DNA of 64,000 bases. Source: CALNBC01 sp040768925 (GTDB lineage: Bacteria > Bacillota > Clostridia > Christensenellales > CALWSW01). Below the pieces are notes generated by a model. That model made no database searches. It was not told the DNA's origin and saw only the letters and a program-made list of their open reading frames with translations. Every line of letters begins with the position of its first letter. Within the stretch, counting starts at the first letter, position 1. The stretch is taken from contig JAXGLZ010000002.1 in the NCBI GenBank assembly GCA_040768925.1, positions 794,350-858,349 of the forward strand, written 5' to 3'. This document shows, piece by piece, positions 8,803 through 18,011 of the stretch. Both the position numbers and the translations under genes were made by a program.

Positions 8803-9483
8803 TTACTCCGCCTTGCTCCGTTCCTGTTCCGGAAGCAGGAAAGAAAGCACTTCTTCCATGCTCTCCGCCGCAAGATACGGGTCCGCCGCCCGGACGGCTT
8901 CGGGCTTCGCCATGCCGTAGGTGACGGCAATGGTCACCACGCCCGCGTTTGCCGCGGTCAGCACGTCCGTCGGGGTGTCGCCCACCATGACGGCGTCCCC
9001 CGCGTCCACCCCAAGCCGTTCCAGAATCGTCAGGATGCATGCGGGGTGGGGTTTTGGCAAACAGCAGTCGTCCGCGCAGCACATGGTATCAAAATATTGC
9101 GTGATGCCAAGGGCGTCAAAGAGCTTCTCCGTCGCCCTTCTGATCTTGTTCGTCGCCAGGGCGATCCTGCGTTTGCCTTTTAAGGCCCGCAGCGTTTCCA
9201 CAACGCCGGGAAACGGCTTTGCCAGGGTCCCCGATATTTCGACGTAAATATCCGGCGAAAGAGCCATGGCTTTTTCCACCAGCTCCGGCGCGTCGGCCAT
9301 GCAGGCGTCAAAAAGCTTGCGCAGCCCTTTCCCCACCGCGGCGACGACGAAATCCTGCGGAAGCGGTGCAAGGCCCAGCCTTTGCCGCACGGTGTTCACC
9401 ATCAGGGCGATCTCTCCGCCGGTATCCACCAGGCAGCCGTCCAGATCGAATATCACGAGCTTTTTGTCAAAACAATCGGCCAT
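8803..9483 (-). CDS. HAD-superfamily phosphatase, phosphoglycolate phosphatase-like
   Basis: A 226-residue hydrolase with HAD motif I in LVIFDLDGCLVDTGG (nucleophile and acid Asp), motif II in ALATNKIRRATE, the motif III lysine in CLPKPHPA, and motif IV in VMVGDTPTDVLTA. An alpha-helical cap of the Gph/PgmB type lies between motifs I and II. The start at ATG 9483 is preceded by GGAGG ten bases upstream; a longer frame up to 9750 is open only because it overlaps the next gene. It lies 56 bp after the aminotransferase gene. The substrate is unknown; salvage of phosphoglycolate or a small sugar phosphate is plausible. Confidence 0.85.
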   Translation of the reverse strand: MADCFDKKLVIFDLDGCLVDTGGEIALMVNTVRQRLGLAPLPQDFVVAAVGKGLRKLFDACMADAPELVEKAMALSPDIYVEISGTLAKPFPGVVETLRALKGKRRIALATNKIRRATEKLFDALGITQYFDTMCCADDCCLPKPHPACILTILERLGVDAGDAVMVGDTPTDVLTAANAGVVTIAVTYGMAKPEAVRAADPYLAAESMEEVLSFLLPEQERSKAE

Positions 9484-9539
9484 CGTTTGCGTACCTCCAT
9501 CATGATTGCGGTTCGTTTGCGAACCTTCCGTCCAAAAAT

Positions 9540-10730
9540 CTATCTTTTGATTCCCAGCCGGTTCGCGGCTTCGTCCATCCTGACGAGGGCTTCCGTCAGC
9601 GCCCATCCGGGGCAGGCGAGGTTCAGCCGCCTGTGCAGCGCGCCCGAAGGGCCGAAGGGCCTTCCGTCCCCGACGAAAAACAGCGCCTCGTCGAACAGCC
9701 AGCGGTCCAGTTCCGCTTCCGTCATCCCCATCTTTGAAAAATCCATCCACATCAGATAGGTGCCTTCCGGCAAGTCGATCTCCACCTTCGGGAACTTTTC
9801 CCTCAGGAATTCCGCCGCGGCCCTGGTGTTTTCGGCAATATGGGCGATCAGCCCGTCCAGCCAGCCTTCGGCCTGATTGTACGCCGCGGTGCAGGCGGGA
9901 ACGCCCAGGGCGGAAATATAGCCCGAGGTGTCGTTGCCGTATTGCTCCTCAAAGGCTTTGCGCAGGGTTTTGCCGGGAATGACGATGTTTGAGGTCGTCA
10001 GCCCGGCGAGGTTAAAGGTTTTGCTGGGCGCGGTGCAGACCACGCATTTTGCGGGAATGACCCCCGGCACGTTCAAAAAAACCGTGTGCTTATGGCCCGG
10101 CAGGATCAGATCGAAATGGATCTCGTCCGATACGACGATGACGCCGTTTTCCATGCAGATTTGGGCGTAGCGGGAAAGCTCGTCCACACTCCAGACCCGG
10201 CCGACGGGGTTGTGGGGGCTGCAAAGGATGGCAAGCTTCACTTCCGGCCGCTTTGCCGCCTTTTCCAGCGCCGCAAAGTCCATTTGCCACCTGCCGCCCG
10301 TCCGGACGAGGGGGCAGTCAAAAAGCGTTCTGTTGTTTTCCAGCACCGCCGATTGAAAGGGCGGGTAAACCGGGGTCTGGATGATTACCCCGTCGCCTTC
10401 CGCACTCAGCGCGCGGACGCAGGAATAAAGGGCGCTGACCACGCCGTAGGTCGGCACCACCCATTCCGGCCGGACGCGAAAGCCGTGCCGCCTTTGCATC
10501 CAGGAGCAGACCGCGGCGTAATACGCCTCGTTCGGCGCGGTATAGCCCAATATGCCCGCATCAAGGGTTTGGCGCAGCGCGCAAAGGATCTCGGGCGCGC
10601 AGGCGAATTCCATATCCGCGACGGAAAAAGGCATCACGCCGATCGGGTGCATGCCGTCCGTGGTTCTGGAAGCGTCCCACTTGACCGCGCCCGTTCCTTC
10701 CCGGGAAATCAATGTTTCAAAGTCATACAT
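9540..10730 (-). CDS. MalY/PatB-family PLP-dependent C-S lyase or aminotransferase
   Basis: A fold-type I PLP enzyme of 396 residues. Family features are WDASRTTDGMHPIGVMPFSV at the N-terminus, LGYTAPNEAYYAAV, SPHNPVGRVWS, the PLP-contact VVSDEIHFDLI, the Schiff-base lysine in APSKTFNLAGL and the C-terminal RLNLACP. Proteins with this layout usually act as cystathionine beta-lyases and produce H2S, pyruvate and ammonia from cysteine conjugates. The MalY-type assignment is strong, the exact substrate is not. It appears to share a transcript with the HAD gene downstream. Confidence 0.88.
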   Translation of the reverse strand: MYDFETLISREGTGAVKWDASRTTDGMHPIGVMPFSVADMEFACAPEILCALRQTLDAGILGYTAPNEAYYAAVCSWMQRRHGFRVRPEWVVPTYGVVSALYSCVRALSAEGDGVIIQTPVYPPFQSAVLENNRTLFDCPLVRTGGRWQMDFAALEKAAKRPEVKLAILCSPHNPVGRVWSVDELSRYAQICMENGVIVVSDEIHFDLILPGHKHTVFLNVPGVIPAKCVVCTAPSKTFNLAGLTTSNIVIPGKTLRKAFEEQYGNDTSGYISALGVPACTAAYNQAEGWLDGLIAHIAENTRAAAEFLREKFPKVEIDLPEGTYLMWMDFSKMGMTEAELDRWLFDEALFFVGDGRPFGPSGALHRRLNLACPGWALTEALVRMDEAANRLGIKR

Positions 10731-10881
10731 TCAGTGCCGCTCCTTTACGTGAGTATACATGTTTAAGGTTGTATCCGCAAGGATTGTGAAACGGGCGTCC
10801 AATGGATGCCCGCGGGGGAAAGCGCTTTGCGGGGCGGGAGATCCCCTTTTGTCACCCGCTGCGGGACTTGGCCTTTGCCTG

Positions 10882-11352
10882 TTATTCGGGAAGAACGGCG
10901 TCGAAGACGAAGGGGAAGGATTTTACTTCTTTGTTTTCAAAATCCACGTCGTATCCGGTTCCGTTCTGATAAAAGAACCCCCGGCGCGGCTCGATCTTCA
11001 CATAGCACATGTTTTCGTCGCCCTCGTCGTTGTGCTTGAAATACCACGGGGCGAAAACCCTTGTCAGGCTTTGCCGGATCGCCGCGTTTTGCGGGCGCAG
11101 CGGATGCCCGATGTTTCGCGCGGCGCCGCTGAACCGATGCGCTTGGGCGCACATCGCAACCCGCTCGTTCGCTTCCAGTTCCCTGACTTTTCTGGAATTC
11201 GCATAGGTGACCACATAGAACGCGCCGTTCTCATAATACATATCCACCATCCGGACGGAAGGCACGTTTTCGCCGGCCGTCGCCAACGCGAAGGCGCAAT
11301 CCTTCCCAAACAGCTCCGCCATCACGGACATTGCCCTTTCAAAATCGCCCAT
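10882..11352 (-). CDS. pyridoxamine 5'-phosphate oxidase-like FMN-binding protein
   Basis: A 156-residue split-barrel protein. The order FALATAGENVPSVRMVDMYYENGAFYVVTYANSRKV, given here as a known family pattern across adjoining strands, is typical of the PNPOx-like clade. It is shorter than true PdxH and lacks its C-terminal dimer motif, so a role in flavin or F420 redox chemistry, not in vitamin B6 synthesis, is more likely. GGGAGGGAAACGC precedes the ATG. It stands alone between the PBP gene and the MalY-type gene. Confidence 0.75.
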   Translation of the reverse strand: MGDFERAMSVMAELFGKDCAFALATAGENVPSVRMVDMYYENGAFYVVTYANSRKVRELEANERVAMCAQAHRFSGAARNIGHPLRPQNAAIRQSLTRVFAPWYFKHNDEGDENMCYVKIEPRRGFFYQNGTGYDVDFENKEVKSFPFVFDAVLPE

Positions 11353-11527
11353 GCGTTTCCCTCCCGTTTGCCGAAAAAAGCGTTATTTTCGCAATTTACA
11401 TCTATCATAACCGAATTCAACCAAAAAAGCAGAGAAATTCCAGGCGGAGATTTTTCTGCTTTTTTGCCTGACGATACTTTCCCCGGTGTTCCGCCGGGTT
11501 CGGGCGCGCCGGGCCCCGACGTTCGGT

Positions 11528-13024
11528 TCACCCCAGGGCGATGGCCTTTTTCAGCACCTTTTGGGCGATGGGCGCCGCGACGGACCCGCCGCTGCCCCCC
11601 TGCTCGACGATGACGGCGATGGCGTAGGGATGGTCGTCGTCGTACACGAAGCCGGTGAACCAGGCGTCGTCCTCTTCCCTGCCCGTTTGGGCGGTGCCGG
11701 TTTTGCCGCCCACGGTGTAGCCGGAAATGGCGGCGGAGGTTCCCGTTCCGCTCTTGACCACGGCTTCCATCAGCTCGCGCATCAGTTCCGCCTCGGCCTT
11801 GCTCAAAGGCGTGGAATAGACCGTGGTTTTCAGGGAATTGGTGATGTAATTCGCGCTGTTGACCACGCGCTTCAAGAGCTTCGGCTCCATCATCACGCCG
11901 TCGTTCGCGATGGAAGCGGAAATCATGCAAAGGTTCAGGGGGGTCATAACGTCCTTGTACTGGCCGACGGCGGACCAGGCGGTTTCGTACTGGTTCGCCC
12001 CCTTGACGTAGGAACCGGGGTAAAGGGCGACGTCTGAAAAGGTGAAATCCTCCCCGATCCCAAAGGATTGGGCCATGCTGCTGATGCGCTCCGCCCCCAG
12101 CAGCATTGAAAGCCGGGCAAAGGAGACGTTGCAGGATTTGGCGAAGGCCTGCTTGAGGGTCAGAGTCTCGTGGTAGGAGGACTGGTAATCCCGGACGTAC
12201 AGGTAGTCCGAAACGAAATCCGGGTTCTTCCTGTTTTCCTTATCCTGTTCCGGGGTGGTGTCCACCTCCTCCAAAAAGGCGCCGGTATCCTTGCCAAAGG
12301 CCAGGGGGCCGCCGCATTCAAAGGTCAGGTCCATGGCGTTTGGAAGATAGCGCAGGGCGGCCGCTGCGGTGATGATCTTGAACACCGAGCCCGGCGTGTA
12401 CTGCCCGGCGGTCGCGCGGTTGACCAGGGCGCCGTCGTCCTCCTTCGCGTTGCCGTCCGCGTCCGGAAGGTATTCGATCACCGTTTTCGGGTCAAACGCG
12501 GGGGAACTGGTCATGAGCAGGATTTCGCCGGTTTTGTAGTTCATCAGCACGATGGCGCCGGAATAGCCGGAGAGCAGGCCGTAGGCGTATTTCGTCAGCT
12601 CCGCGTCCACGGTGAGCACCACGTCGCTCCCGCGCTGCTTCGCGCCGGAAAAGGCGTTGCCGATGATCTCGAAAAGCCCGGCGTCCATCCCCAAAAGGTA
12701 ATTGGCGAAGAAGCTCTCCGCCCCCGTTCCCGTAAGTCCGTAATTGTCCCCGGTGACGTGGGCCAGGGCCTTCCTCAGGGTTTTGCTGTCCGCGTAGATC
12801 CGGTTGCCCTCTGCGTCCGTGGTGGCCAGCACGACGCCGTTACGGTCCTTGATGTCCCCGGCAATCACGGAGCTTTTCTGGTTCTGGACGCGCACGTTAT
12901 AGGGGTTGGTCTGCCAGCGGGCGCCGTAAGTGCGAAGGGCGTAAACAAAATAACCGCAAAGCAGCAGGAATAAAGCCAGGGTGACGATGAACACCGCCCG
13001 GGCGTTTTTTCTGAAGGCTTTCAA
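11528..13024 (-). CDS. class B penicillin-binding protein (peptidoglycan transpeptidase)
   Basis: Membrane-anchored DD-transpeptidase, 498 residues from a TTG start at 13024 that overlaps the stop of the FtsW/RodA gene (TTGA). A single N-terminal membrane helix (about residues 11-30) is followed by a short PBP dimer domain with IKDRNGVVLA. The transpeptidase domain carries the active-site SVFK at about 213-216 inside GQYTPGSVFKI, the SCN triad in AFAKSCNVSFARL and KTGT in VGGKTGTAQ. The size and layout resemble PbpA/PBP2-type partners of RodA or FtsW. The coupling to the upstream SEDS gene supports a dedicated polymerase-crosslinker pair. Confidence 0.93.
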   Translation of the reverse strand: MKAFRKNARAVFIVTLALFLLLCGYFVYALRTYGARWQTNPYNVRVQNQKSSVIAGDIKDRNGVVLATTDAEGNRIYADSKTLRKALAHVTGDNYGLTGTGAESFFANYLLGMDAGLFEIIGNAFSGAKQRGSDVVLTVDAELTKYAYGLLSGYSGAIVLMNYKTGEILLMTSSPAFDPKTVIEYLPDADGNAKEDDGALVNRATAGQYTPGSVFKIITAAAALRYLPNAMDLTFECGGPLAFGKDTGAFLEEVDTTPEQDKENRKNPDFVSDYLYVRDYQSSYHETLTLKQAFAKSCNVSFARLSMLLGAERISSMAQSFGIGEDFTFSDVALYPGSYVKGANQYETAWSAVGQYKDVMTPLNLCMISASIANDGVMMEPKLLKRVVNSANYITNSLKTTVYSTPLSKAEAELMRELMEAVVKSGTGTSAAISGYTVGGKTGTAQTGREEDDAWFTGFVYDDDHPYAIAVIVEQGGSGGSVAAPIAQKVLKKAIALG

Positions 13025-14262
13025 AACTCCGTCTCCCCCTCTCTCCTTCTGCCGTTTTGGGCGGCCACCACCTGCAACAGCGCCACGGCGATCAGCCCCG
13101 TCAGCATAGAACTGCCGCCGTAGCTGACAAAGGGCAGCGTCACCCCCGTCAGCGGGATCAGCTTGATGATGCCGCCGAGGATGATAAAGGCCTGCAGCGC
13201 GATGTAAACCGTGCACCCCAGGGCTAAAAGGGCGGAAAACCGGTCCGCGGACCCCAGGGCGATGGACATGCCCCGAATCAGCAGGATCACATAGAGCGCG
13301 ATCACGCAAAGGCCGACGATGATGCCCATCTCCTCGCAGATGACGGCGAAGATGTAGTCCGTGTGGTACGCGGGGATGACCTTCGGCGTGCCGAGGTTCA
13401 GCCCCAGGCCAAAAAGCCCGCCGCTGGCAATGGCCATCAGCCCCTGGGCGATCTGGTAGCCGCCGCCGTAATAGCTGGACCAGGGATTTTTCCAGGCCGC
13501 GACCCGGGCGCGCACGTGGGAAAACAGCGCGTAGCAAAGCACCGCGGCCCCGGCCCCCGCGCCGATCCCTGCGGCGGTGATCCAGACGTTGCCCGTCGCC
13601 GCGTAATACATCGCGGCGATCACCCCGGCGTAAATCAATGCCGCCCCAAGGTCCTTTTCAGCCACCAGCAGCGCCATCAGCGCCAGCACGAAAACCCCGG
13701 CGGGGATCAGCTTTTTCAGCTTGGTCCGCTCGCTCAGGTAAACCGCCAGGGCGTAAATCAGCGCGATCTTGACCAGCTCGCCGGGCTGAAGGGAGAAAAA
13801 CCCCAGGTCGATCCAGTTTTTCGCCCCGCCCTGGACCGAGCCGATGGCCAGGGGCAGCGCCAAAAACAGCACCGAGCCGATCATCACCACGGCGCAGAGC
13901 TTCATATTATCGATCTTCTCCAGCCTGCGGAAGAAGATCATGATGAAAGCCATCGCCGCCACGCCGACCGCCACGGCGATGAGCTGCTTATAGGCGATGT
14001 CCGGGTTGATGCGGTATTGCACCACCATGCCAAGGGAGATCAGCGTATACACGATCACCAGCAAAAAGCCGTCCAGATGCTTGAAGGCGGCGGTGAGCAG
14101 GGCGTAGCTCCCCGCCAGCACCAGAAAGAGGATCCCCGCCGTGATGAAAGCGTCCGGGTCCACCCCGCCGTCCCGAAAGGCTAAAAGGCCGAAGGCGGAA
14201 AGCTCGAAGATCATGATCAGGGACAAAAGGCCGCCGGTTCTGCTCTTTTTCAACGGCGCCAC
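13021..14262 (-). CDS. SEDS-family peptidoglycan glycosyltransferase (FtsW/RodA/SpoVE type)
   Basis: Polytopic membrane protein of 413 residues with about ten hydrophobic helices. SEDS landmarks include GAKNWIDLGFFSLQPGELVKI, where the Gln-Pro-x-E segment is diagnostic, VAEKDLGAALIYAGV and the C-terminal PFVSYGGSSMLTGLI. SEDS proteins polymerise lipid II with a class B PBP, which here is the next gene. It overlaps the FHA gene upstream by 13 bp. Elongation, division and sporulation roles cannot be told apart from sequence alone. Confidence 0.93.
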   Translation of the reverse strand: MAPLKKSRTGGLLSLIMIFELSAFGLLAFRDGGVDPDAFITAGILFLVLAGSYALLTAAFKHLDGFLLVIVYTLISLGMVVQYRINPDIAYKQLIAVAVGVAAMAFIMIFFRRLEKIDNMKLCAVVMIGSVLFLALPLAIGSVQGGAKNWIDLGFFSLQPGELVKIALIYALAVYLSERTKLKKLIPAGVFVLALMALLVAEKDLGAALIYAGVIAAMYYAATGNVWITAAGIGAGAGAAVLCYALFSHVRARVAAWKNPWSSYYGGGYQIAQGLMAIASGGLFGLGLNLGTPKVIPAYHTDYIFAVICEEMGIIVGLCVIALYVILLIRGMSIALGSADRFSALLALGCTVYIALQAFIILGGIIKLIPLTGVTLPFVSYGGSSMLTGLIAVALLQVVAAQNGRRREGETEF

Positions 14263-15008
14263 CTCCTTTTCCGCCTTGATTTCGGCGGTTCCTCCGGCTC
14301 GTAATCCTCCTCGTCCTCCGCATCGTATGCTGTTTCGCCGTCTTCGCCGTCCCCGGAATCATACGCCGCTTCGCCGTCCTGCTCATCCTCCGGGGCGTAC
14401 CGGGCCCAGCCGGAATCCTCTTCTCCGCCCCAATCTTCGTCCGTTTCGGCTTCCTGGGGTTCAAAGAATTCGGCAGGGCCGCCGTCCTCCGCCGGCTTTC
14501 TGCGGCTGCGGCGTTCTTCCACAGCCCTTCCGCCCTGGCCCGCGGCCATCAGGTGCAGCACGAATTCCACGCCGCCGATCGTGATCTCGTCCCCGTCCAC
14601 CAGGGGGGTATCCTCCCGGATGCGGCCGCCGTTGAGGAACACGCCGTGCTTCCCGCCAAAATCCGACAGCAGTACCCGGTTCCCCTTTTGGAAAATGCTG
14701 GCCTGATACGGCGCGATTTTGCCGTGATTGATGCGGATGTCCGCGCTTGCCGCCCGGCCGACGCGGTTTTCCCGCTTCAGCGCGAAGCGCCTGCCGTAAA
14801 GGGGATGGATTTTGCCCCGATCGTCCAATTCCGGCCCCACGACCTCGAGCATTCCCAGGGAATAGCCCGTATCCGCCTTCTTTGCGGTGCGTTGGGCCGA
14901 ATAATCGCGCAAAACCGCGCGGATGATGCGCCAAAGAAGGAACACCATCAGCGCGGTGAACCAGAAGCGCATCGCCAGCGCGGCAATTTCATAAGCGGAC
15001 CCGCTCAC
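14250..15008 (-). CDS. membrane-anchored FHA-domain protein
   Basis: 252 residues: an N-terminal hydrophobic helix (about 10-30), an FHA domain (about 80-160) with the phosphothreonine-binding pattern NRVGRAASADIRI and later LSDFGGKHGVFLNGGRI, then a very acidic, Gly/Tyr-containing tail ending in a basic KSRRKRRWRR. FHA domains bind phosphothreonine. This gene opens an operon with a SEDS protein and a class B PBP, an arrangement similar in spirit to the actinobacterial fhaB-rodA-pbpA clusters, but no kinase or phosphatase gene is adjacent. The acidic tail followed by a basic end suggests a flexible membrane-proximal linker. Confidence 0.85.
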   Translation of the reverse strand: MSGSAYEIAALAMRFWFTALMVFLLWRIIRAVLRDYSAQRTAKKADTGYSLGMLEVVGPELDDRGKIHPLYGRRFALKRENRVGRAASADIRINHGKIAPYQASIFQKGNRVLLSDFGGKHGVFLNGGRIREDTPLVDGDEITIGGVEFVLHLMAAGQGGRAVEERRSRRKPAEDGGPAEFFEPQEAETDEDWGGEEDSGWARYAPEDEQDGEAAYDSGDGEDGETAYDAEDEEDYEPEEPPKSRRKRRWRR

Positions 15009-15023
15009 TGCCTACCTCCACAG

Positions 15024-15298
15024 CTAACCAAAGCGATATCATTCGAACCCGTTTTTGAGGCCGCGGGCCGCCCTGGCGCGGTGTTGTCGGCCCGAAAAAA
15101 GGCGTCCGGCCTTCCCGCGGGCCTTCGCCTTGCACCAAAACGGCCCGCGGCCTCAAAAATCTTCGACCTTGCGGGAGCGGATTTCCGCGGCTGGCAAGGC
15201 CAGACGACGACGGGGGCCGCCCGCCGAGGAGGATAACACAGCCAGGTGCAAACAATACGCCCCGCAAGGCGGGTTCGGATGATACCGCTTTGGTTAAG
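15024..15298. repeat. MITE-like repeat, copy A
   Basis: A 275-bp segment bounded by terminal inverted repeats. The left end CTAACCAAAGCGATATCATT matches the reverse complement of the right end, and the match extends into CGAACCCG. The inverted complement of the whole segment aligns with 41983-42260, including the internal AAAATCCGCTCCCGCAAG-type core and the CGGCCTCAAAAACGGG end. No ORF of its own is evident. It lies between the FHA operon and the P-type ATPase gene. Confidence 0.75.
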
Positions 15299-15356
15299 CT
15301 TTTTCATTATTATAGCATAGACAGGGAAGCGTATTGTTAACATTCATTCACTTTGG

Positions 15357-17390
15357 TCAATCCCGAAACGCCAGCAGCGCGTTCAGCGTGCAGATAAGGG
15401 CCATCCCCACGTCCGCGAACACCGCCCACCAGAGGGACGCCACCCCGAAAAGGCCAAGGACGAGCACGGCGGCCTTGATGGCAAGAGCGGCGGCGACGTT
15501 TTGCGCCGCGATCTTTTGCGTGCGCCTTGCCAGAAAGATCGAGGCCGGGATCGAATCCACGGCGCCGGTCATATACACCACGTCCGCCGCCTGGATCGCG
15601 GCGTCCGCGCCGCCGCCCATCGCGCCGCCCACGTCCGCCCCGGCCAGCACCGGCGCATCGTTGATGCCGTCGCCGACGAATAGAATGGGTCCGGCTTTTT
15701 TGCGCAGGGATTCCATCAGACTCAGCTTGCCGTCCGGCAGAAGCCTTGCGTGCGCGCCGTCCACGCCGGTTTCCGCGGCGACTTTTCGCACGTTGTCCTC
15801 GGAATCGCCGGAGAACATGTGGACCGAAAGCCCCATGGATTTCAGGCGGCCAACGGCCTGCTTCGCGCCGGATTTCAACTCGTCCTCGATGGTGACGCCG
15901 CCCAGGAATTTACCATTAAGAGCCACCAGCACCCCCGGCGCGTCCTTTGGCGCGGCGATCCCTTTTTCTTCCAACAGCGCGACGGTGCCGACGACCGCCT
16001 CGCCCTCCATAAGCTGGGCGACGATGCCTCTTCCCGCCAGCTCGGCAACGCTTTTCGGCTCCGCCGCTGGCAGCGCTTTTTCCTTTGCGGCGCTGCGCAG
16101 CGCGGCCGCCACGGGGTGGGTCGAATGGCGCTCGGCGTCCGCCGCGATCCTGAGCGTTTCGTCCGGGTCCTCCGAAACAACGGCGCCGACGGCGGGCACG
16201 CCCTTTGTCAGCGTGCCGGTTTTGTCCAGCACCACGGCCTTCACGCCGCTCAGCCCCTCAAGGGTGGAGCCGCCCTTAAACAGGATGCCCTTTTTGCCGC
16301 CCGCCCCCAGCCCCGCAAAATAGGTGAGCGGAACGGAAAGCACGATGGCGCAGGGGCAGGAGGCCACCAAAAACAGCAAAGCCCGGTAAATCCAATCCTT
16401 CCATTCCCCCAGACCCAGCGCCGGGGGCGCGACCGCCACCGTCAGGGCGAGGGCGCAGACCACGGGCGTGTATGCCCGGGCAAATTTTTTAATGAACCGG
16501 TCGATCTTCGGCTTGTTCTGCTGGGCGTGCTCCACGGCCTCTAAAATCCTCGTGGCAGTGGATTCGGAAAGGGGCGCCGTCGCCGCCATGGTGATCGCGC
16601 CGTCCAGATTGATGCAGCCGGAGATCAGCGAATCGCCCTCGGCAACGTCCACAGGCAGGGGCTCGCCGGTTACGGCGGAGGTATCCACAGACCCGCGGCC
16701 GGAAATTACCACACCGTCCAGGGCGATCCTGTCCCCCGGGCGGACGAGGAGCAGATCCCCGGCGGCAATCGTTTCCGGCGGAACTTCGACGGTTTTGCCG
16801 TCCACCAGCTTCAGAACGCTTTCCGGCCGAAGGTCGATGGCGTCCCGGATCGCCTTTCTGCTGCGCTGAACGGCCAGCTGCTCGAACCATTCGCCCACGC
16901 GGTAAAACAGCATGACCGCCACGGCTTCGGGGTATTCGCCGATGGCAAGGGCGCCGATGGTGGCGACGCTCATCAGAAAATTCTCGTCAAAAACCGAGCC
17001 CTGGAACAGGTTTTCTACAGCCTCCCGAAGAACGCCGAATCCCAGCATCGCGTAGGAAGCGAGGAACAGCGAAAGGGAGATCCAGCCGGGCCCGACGGAA
17101 CGGGTCAAAACTGCGGCAACAAGCACCGCCGCCCCAAGCAGGATCAGCGGCAGTTCGCCTTTCAGACCGTGGTCGTGGTCATCATGGTCATGGTCATGAC
17201 CGCAGCCACAGCCGGAATCCGTTCCATGGCCGTGGCCATGCGCGTGATCTGCATGACTGTGGCAGTGATTGTCACGATCATGGCTGTGGCCCTGTTCGTG
17301 ATCATGATCGTGGCCGTGGTTATCGTTCAGGCCGCACACCTCCCCCTCGAGCAAAGCGCAGGCCGCGCAGCACCTTTTTTCCTTACTCAT
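15357..17390 (-). CDS. P1B-type heavy-metal-transporting ATPase (Zn/Cd/Co class)
   Basis: Metal-exporting ATPase of 677 residues. It has the transmembrane metal site SCPCAI, the phosphorylation site LDKTGTLTKG, the hinge VGDGINDAPVL and the P1B HP motif in RHSTHPVA. In place of a classical HMA domain, the first 75 residues hold CCAAC and a His/Asp-rich stretch with many H-D-H repeats and a CGCG segment, which could sense or buffer Zn(II). CPC, as opposed to TPC or SPC, fits Zn/Cd/Pb or Cu transport. The neighbouring ArsR gene with its own His-rich N-terminus favours zinc or cadmium. It overlaps arsR by 8 bp. Confidence 0.93.
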   Translation of the reverse strand: MSKEKRCCAACALLEGEVCGLNDNHGHDHDHEQGHSHDRDNHCHSHADHAHGHGHGTDSGCGCGHDHDHDDHDHGLKGELPLILLGAAVLVAAVLTRSVGPGWISLSLFLASYAMLGFGVLREAVENLFQGSVFDENFLMSVATIGALAIGEYPEAVAVMLFYRVGEWFEQLAVQRSRKAIRDAIDLRPESVLKLVDGKTVEVPPETIAAGDLLLVRPGDRIALDGVVISGRGSVDTSAVTGEPLPVDVAEGDSLISGCINLDGAITMAATAPLSESTATRILEAVEHAQQNKPKIDRFIKKFARAYTPVVCALALTVAVAPPALGLGEWKDWIYRALLFLVASCPCAIVLSVPLTYFAGLGAGGKKGILFKGGSTLEGLSGVKAVVLDKTGTLTKGVPAVGAVVSEDPDETLRIAADAERHSTHPVAAALRSAAKEKALPAAEPKSVAELAGRGIVAQLMEGEAVVGTVALLEEKGIAAPKDAPGVLVALNGKFLGGVTIEDELKSGAKQAVGRLKSMGLSVHMFSGDSEDNVRKVAAETGVDGAHARLLPDGKLSLMESLRKKAGPILFVGDGINDAPVLAGADVGGAMGGGADAAIQAADVVYMTGAVDSIPASIFLARRTQKIAAQNVAAALAIKAAVLVLGLFGVASLWWAVFADVGMALICTLNALLAFRD

Positions 17391-17772
17391 GGTTCGTCTC
17401 TCCCGTTTGTATTCCGCCAGCCAGGGCGTCGATCAGCATATGGCGCACCCGCCTTCCCGCGTCGTTTTTCGCCAGGGAATAATAGACCGCCTTGCCCACC
17501 CTGCGGTAGGAAATCAGCCCGGTCTGGCGCAGGGAACGCAGGTGGTGGGAAACCGCGGGCGCGGTGATCCCCAGGGTGTCCGCCAAATCGCAGACGCAGA
17601 TCTCGCCGCCGGAAAGCAGCCACAAAAGCTTCAGCCTGGTTCCGTCGCAAAGCTGGCGGAACACCTCGGCCGCGTCAAAAAAATCATCCTCGGAGGGCAT
17701 CGGGTGATGGCCGTGCCCGTGATGCCTGAGTTCTTCAATATGCTCCGGGGCGCATACCGGTATCTTATTCAT
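17383..17772 (-). CDS. ArsR/SmtB-family metal-responsive repressor
   Basis: A 129-residue winged-helix repressor. The helix-3 metal-site signature EICVCDLADTLGI resembles the ELCVCDL of ArsR/CadC proteins, and the recognition helix is TAPAVSHHLRSLRQTGLI. An extra His-rich segment HHGHGHHPMP precedes the domain. It is cotranscribed with the P-type ATPase (8-bp overlap). A 20-bp near-palindrome just upstream (17795-17814) sits between its promoter and start codon, so autoregulated metal-induced export is likely. Confidence 0.9.
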   Translation of the reverse strand: MNKIPVCAPEHIEELRHHGHGHHPMPSEDDFFDAAEVFRQLCDGTRLKLLWLLSGGEICVCDLADTLGITAPAVSHHLRSLRQTGLISYRRVGKAVYYSLAKNDAGRRVRHMLIDALAGGIQTGETNHE

Positions 17773-17794
17773 CGTTCATACCTCACCAATCAAG

Positions 17795-17814
17795 AATTAA
17801 GCAATTGTTTAATT
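17795..17814. promoter_or_regulatory. ArsR operator, near-perfect 20-bp palindrome
   Basis: AATTAAGCAATTGTTTAATT equals its own reverse complement except at one base pair of each arm. It lies directly downstream of the minus-strand -10 element and 23 bp before the arsR start, the classic position for an SmtB/ArsR operator. Confidence 0.8.
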
Positions 17815-17816
17815 GT

Positions 17817-17844
17817 ATTATACATCTCCCGAGAAAAATGGCAA
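17817..17844 (-). promoter_or_regulatory. promoter of the arsR / P-type ATPase operon
   Basis: On the minus strand TTGCCA (17844-17839) and TATAAT (17822-17817) are separated by 16 bp. The operator begins immediately downstream. Confidence 0.65.
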
Positions 17845-18011
17845 GCACCATGCAGGGTTAAATATCTGTCAAATCGCCCGGTTCGGGCTGCGTTGGCGCT
17901 GTGTTTAAAGCCGGTGACAGCCATCATTGTAACAACAAATGGCATCCATTCATATCATGCAGTGGGAGGGCAGACACTCCCTTCTAATACGAAAACCGGA
18001 GGCAACACTCT

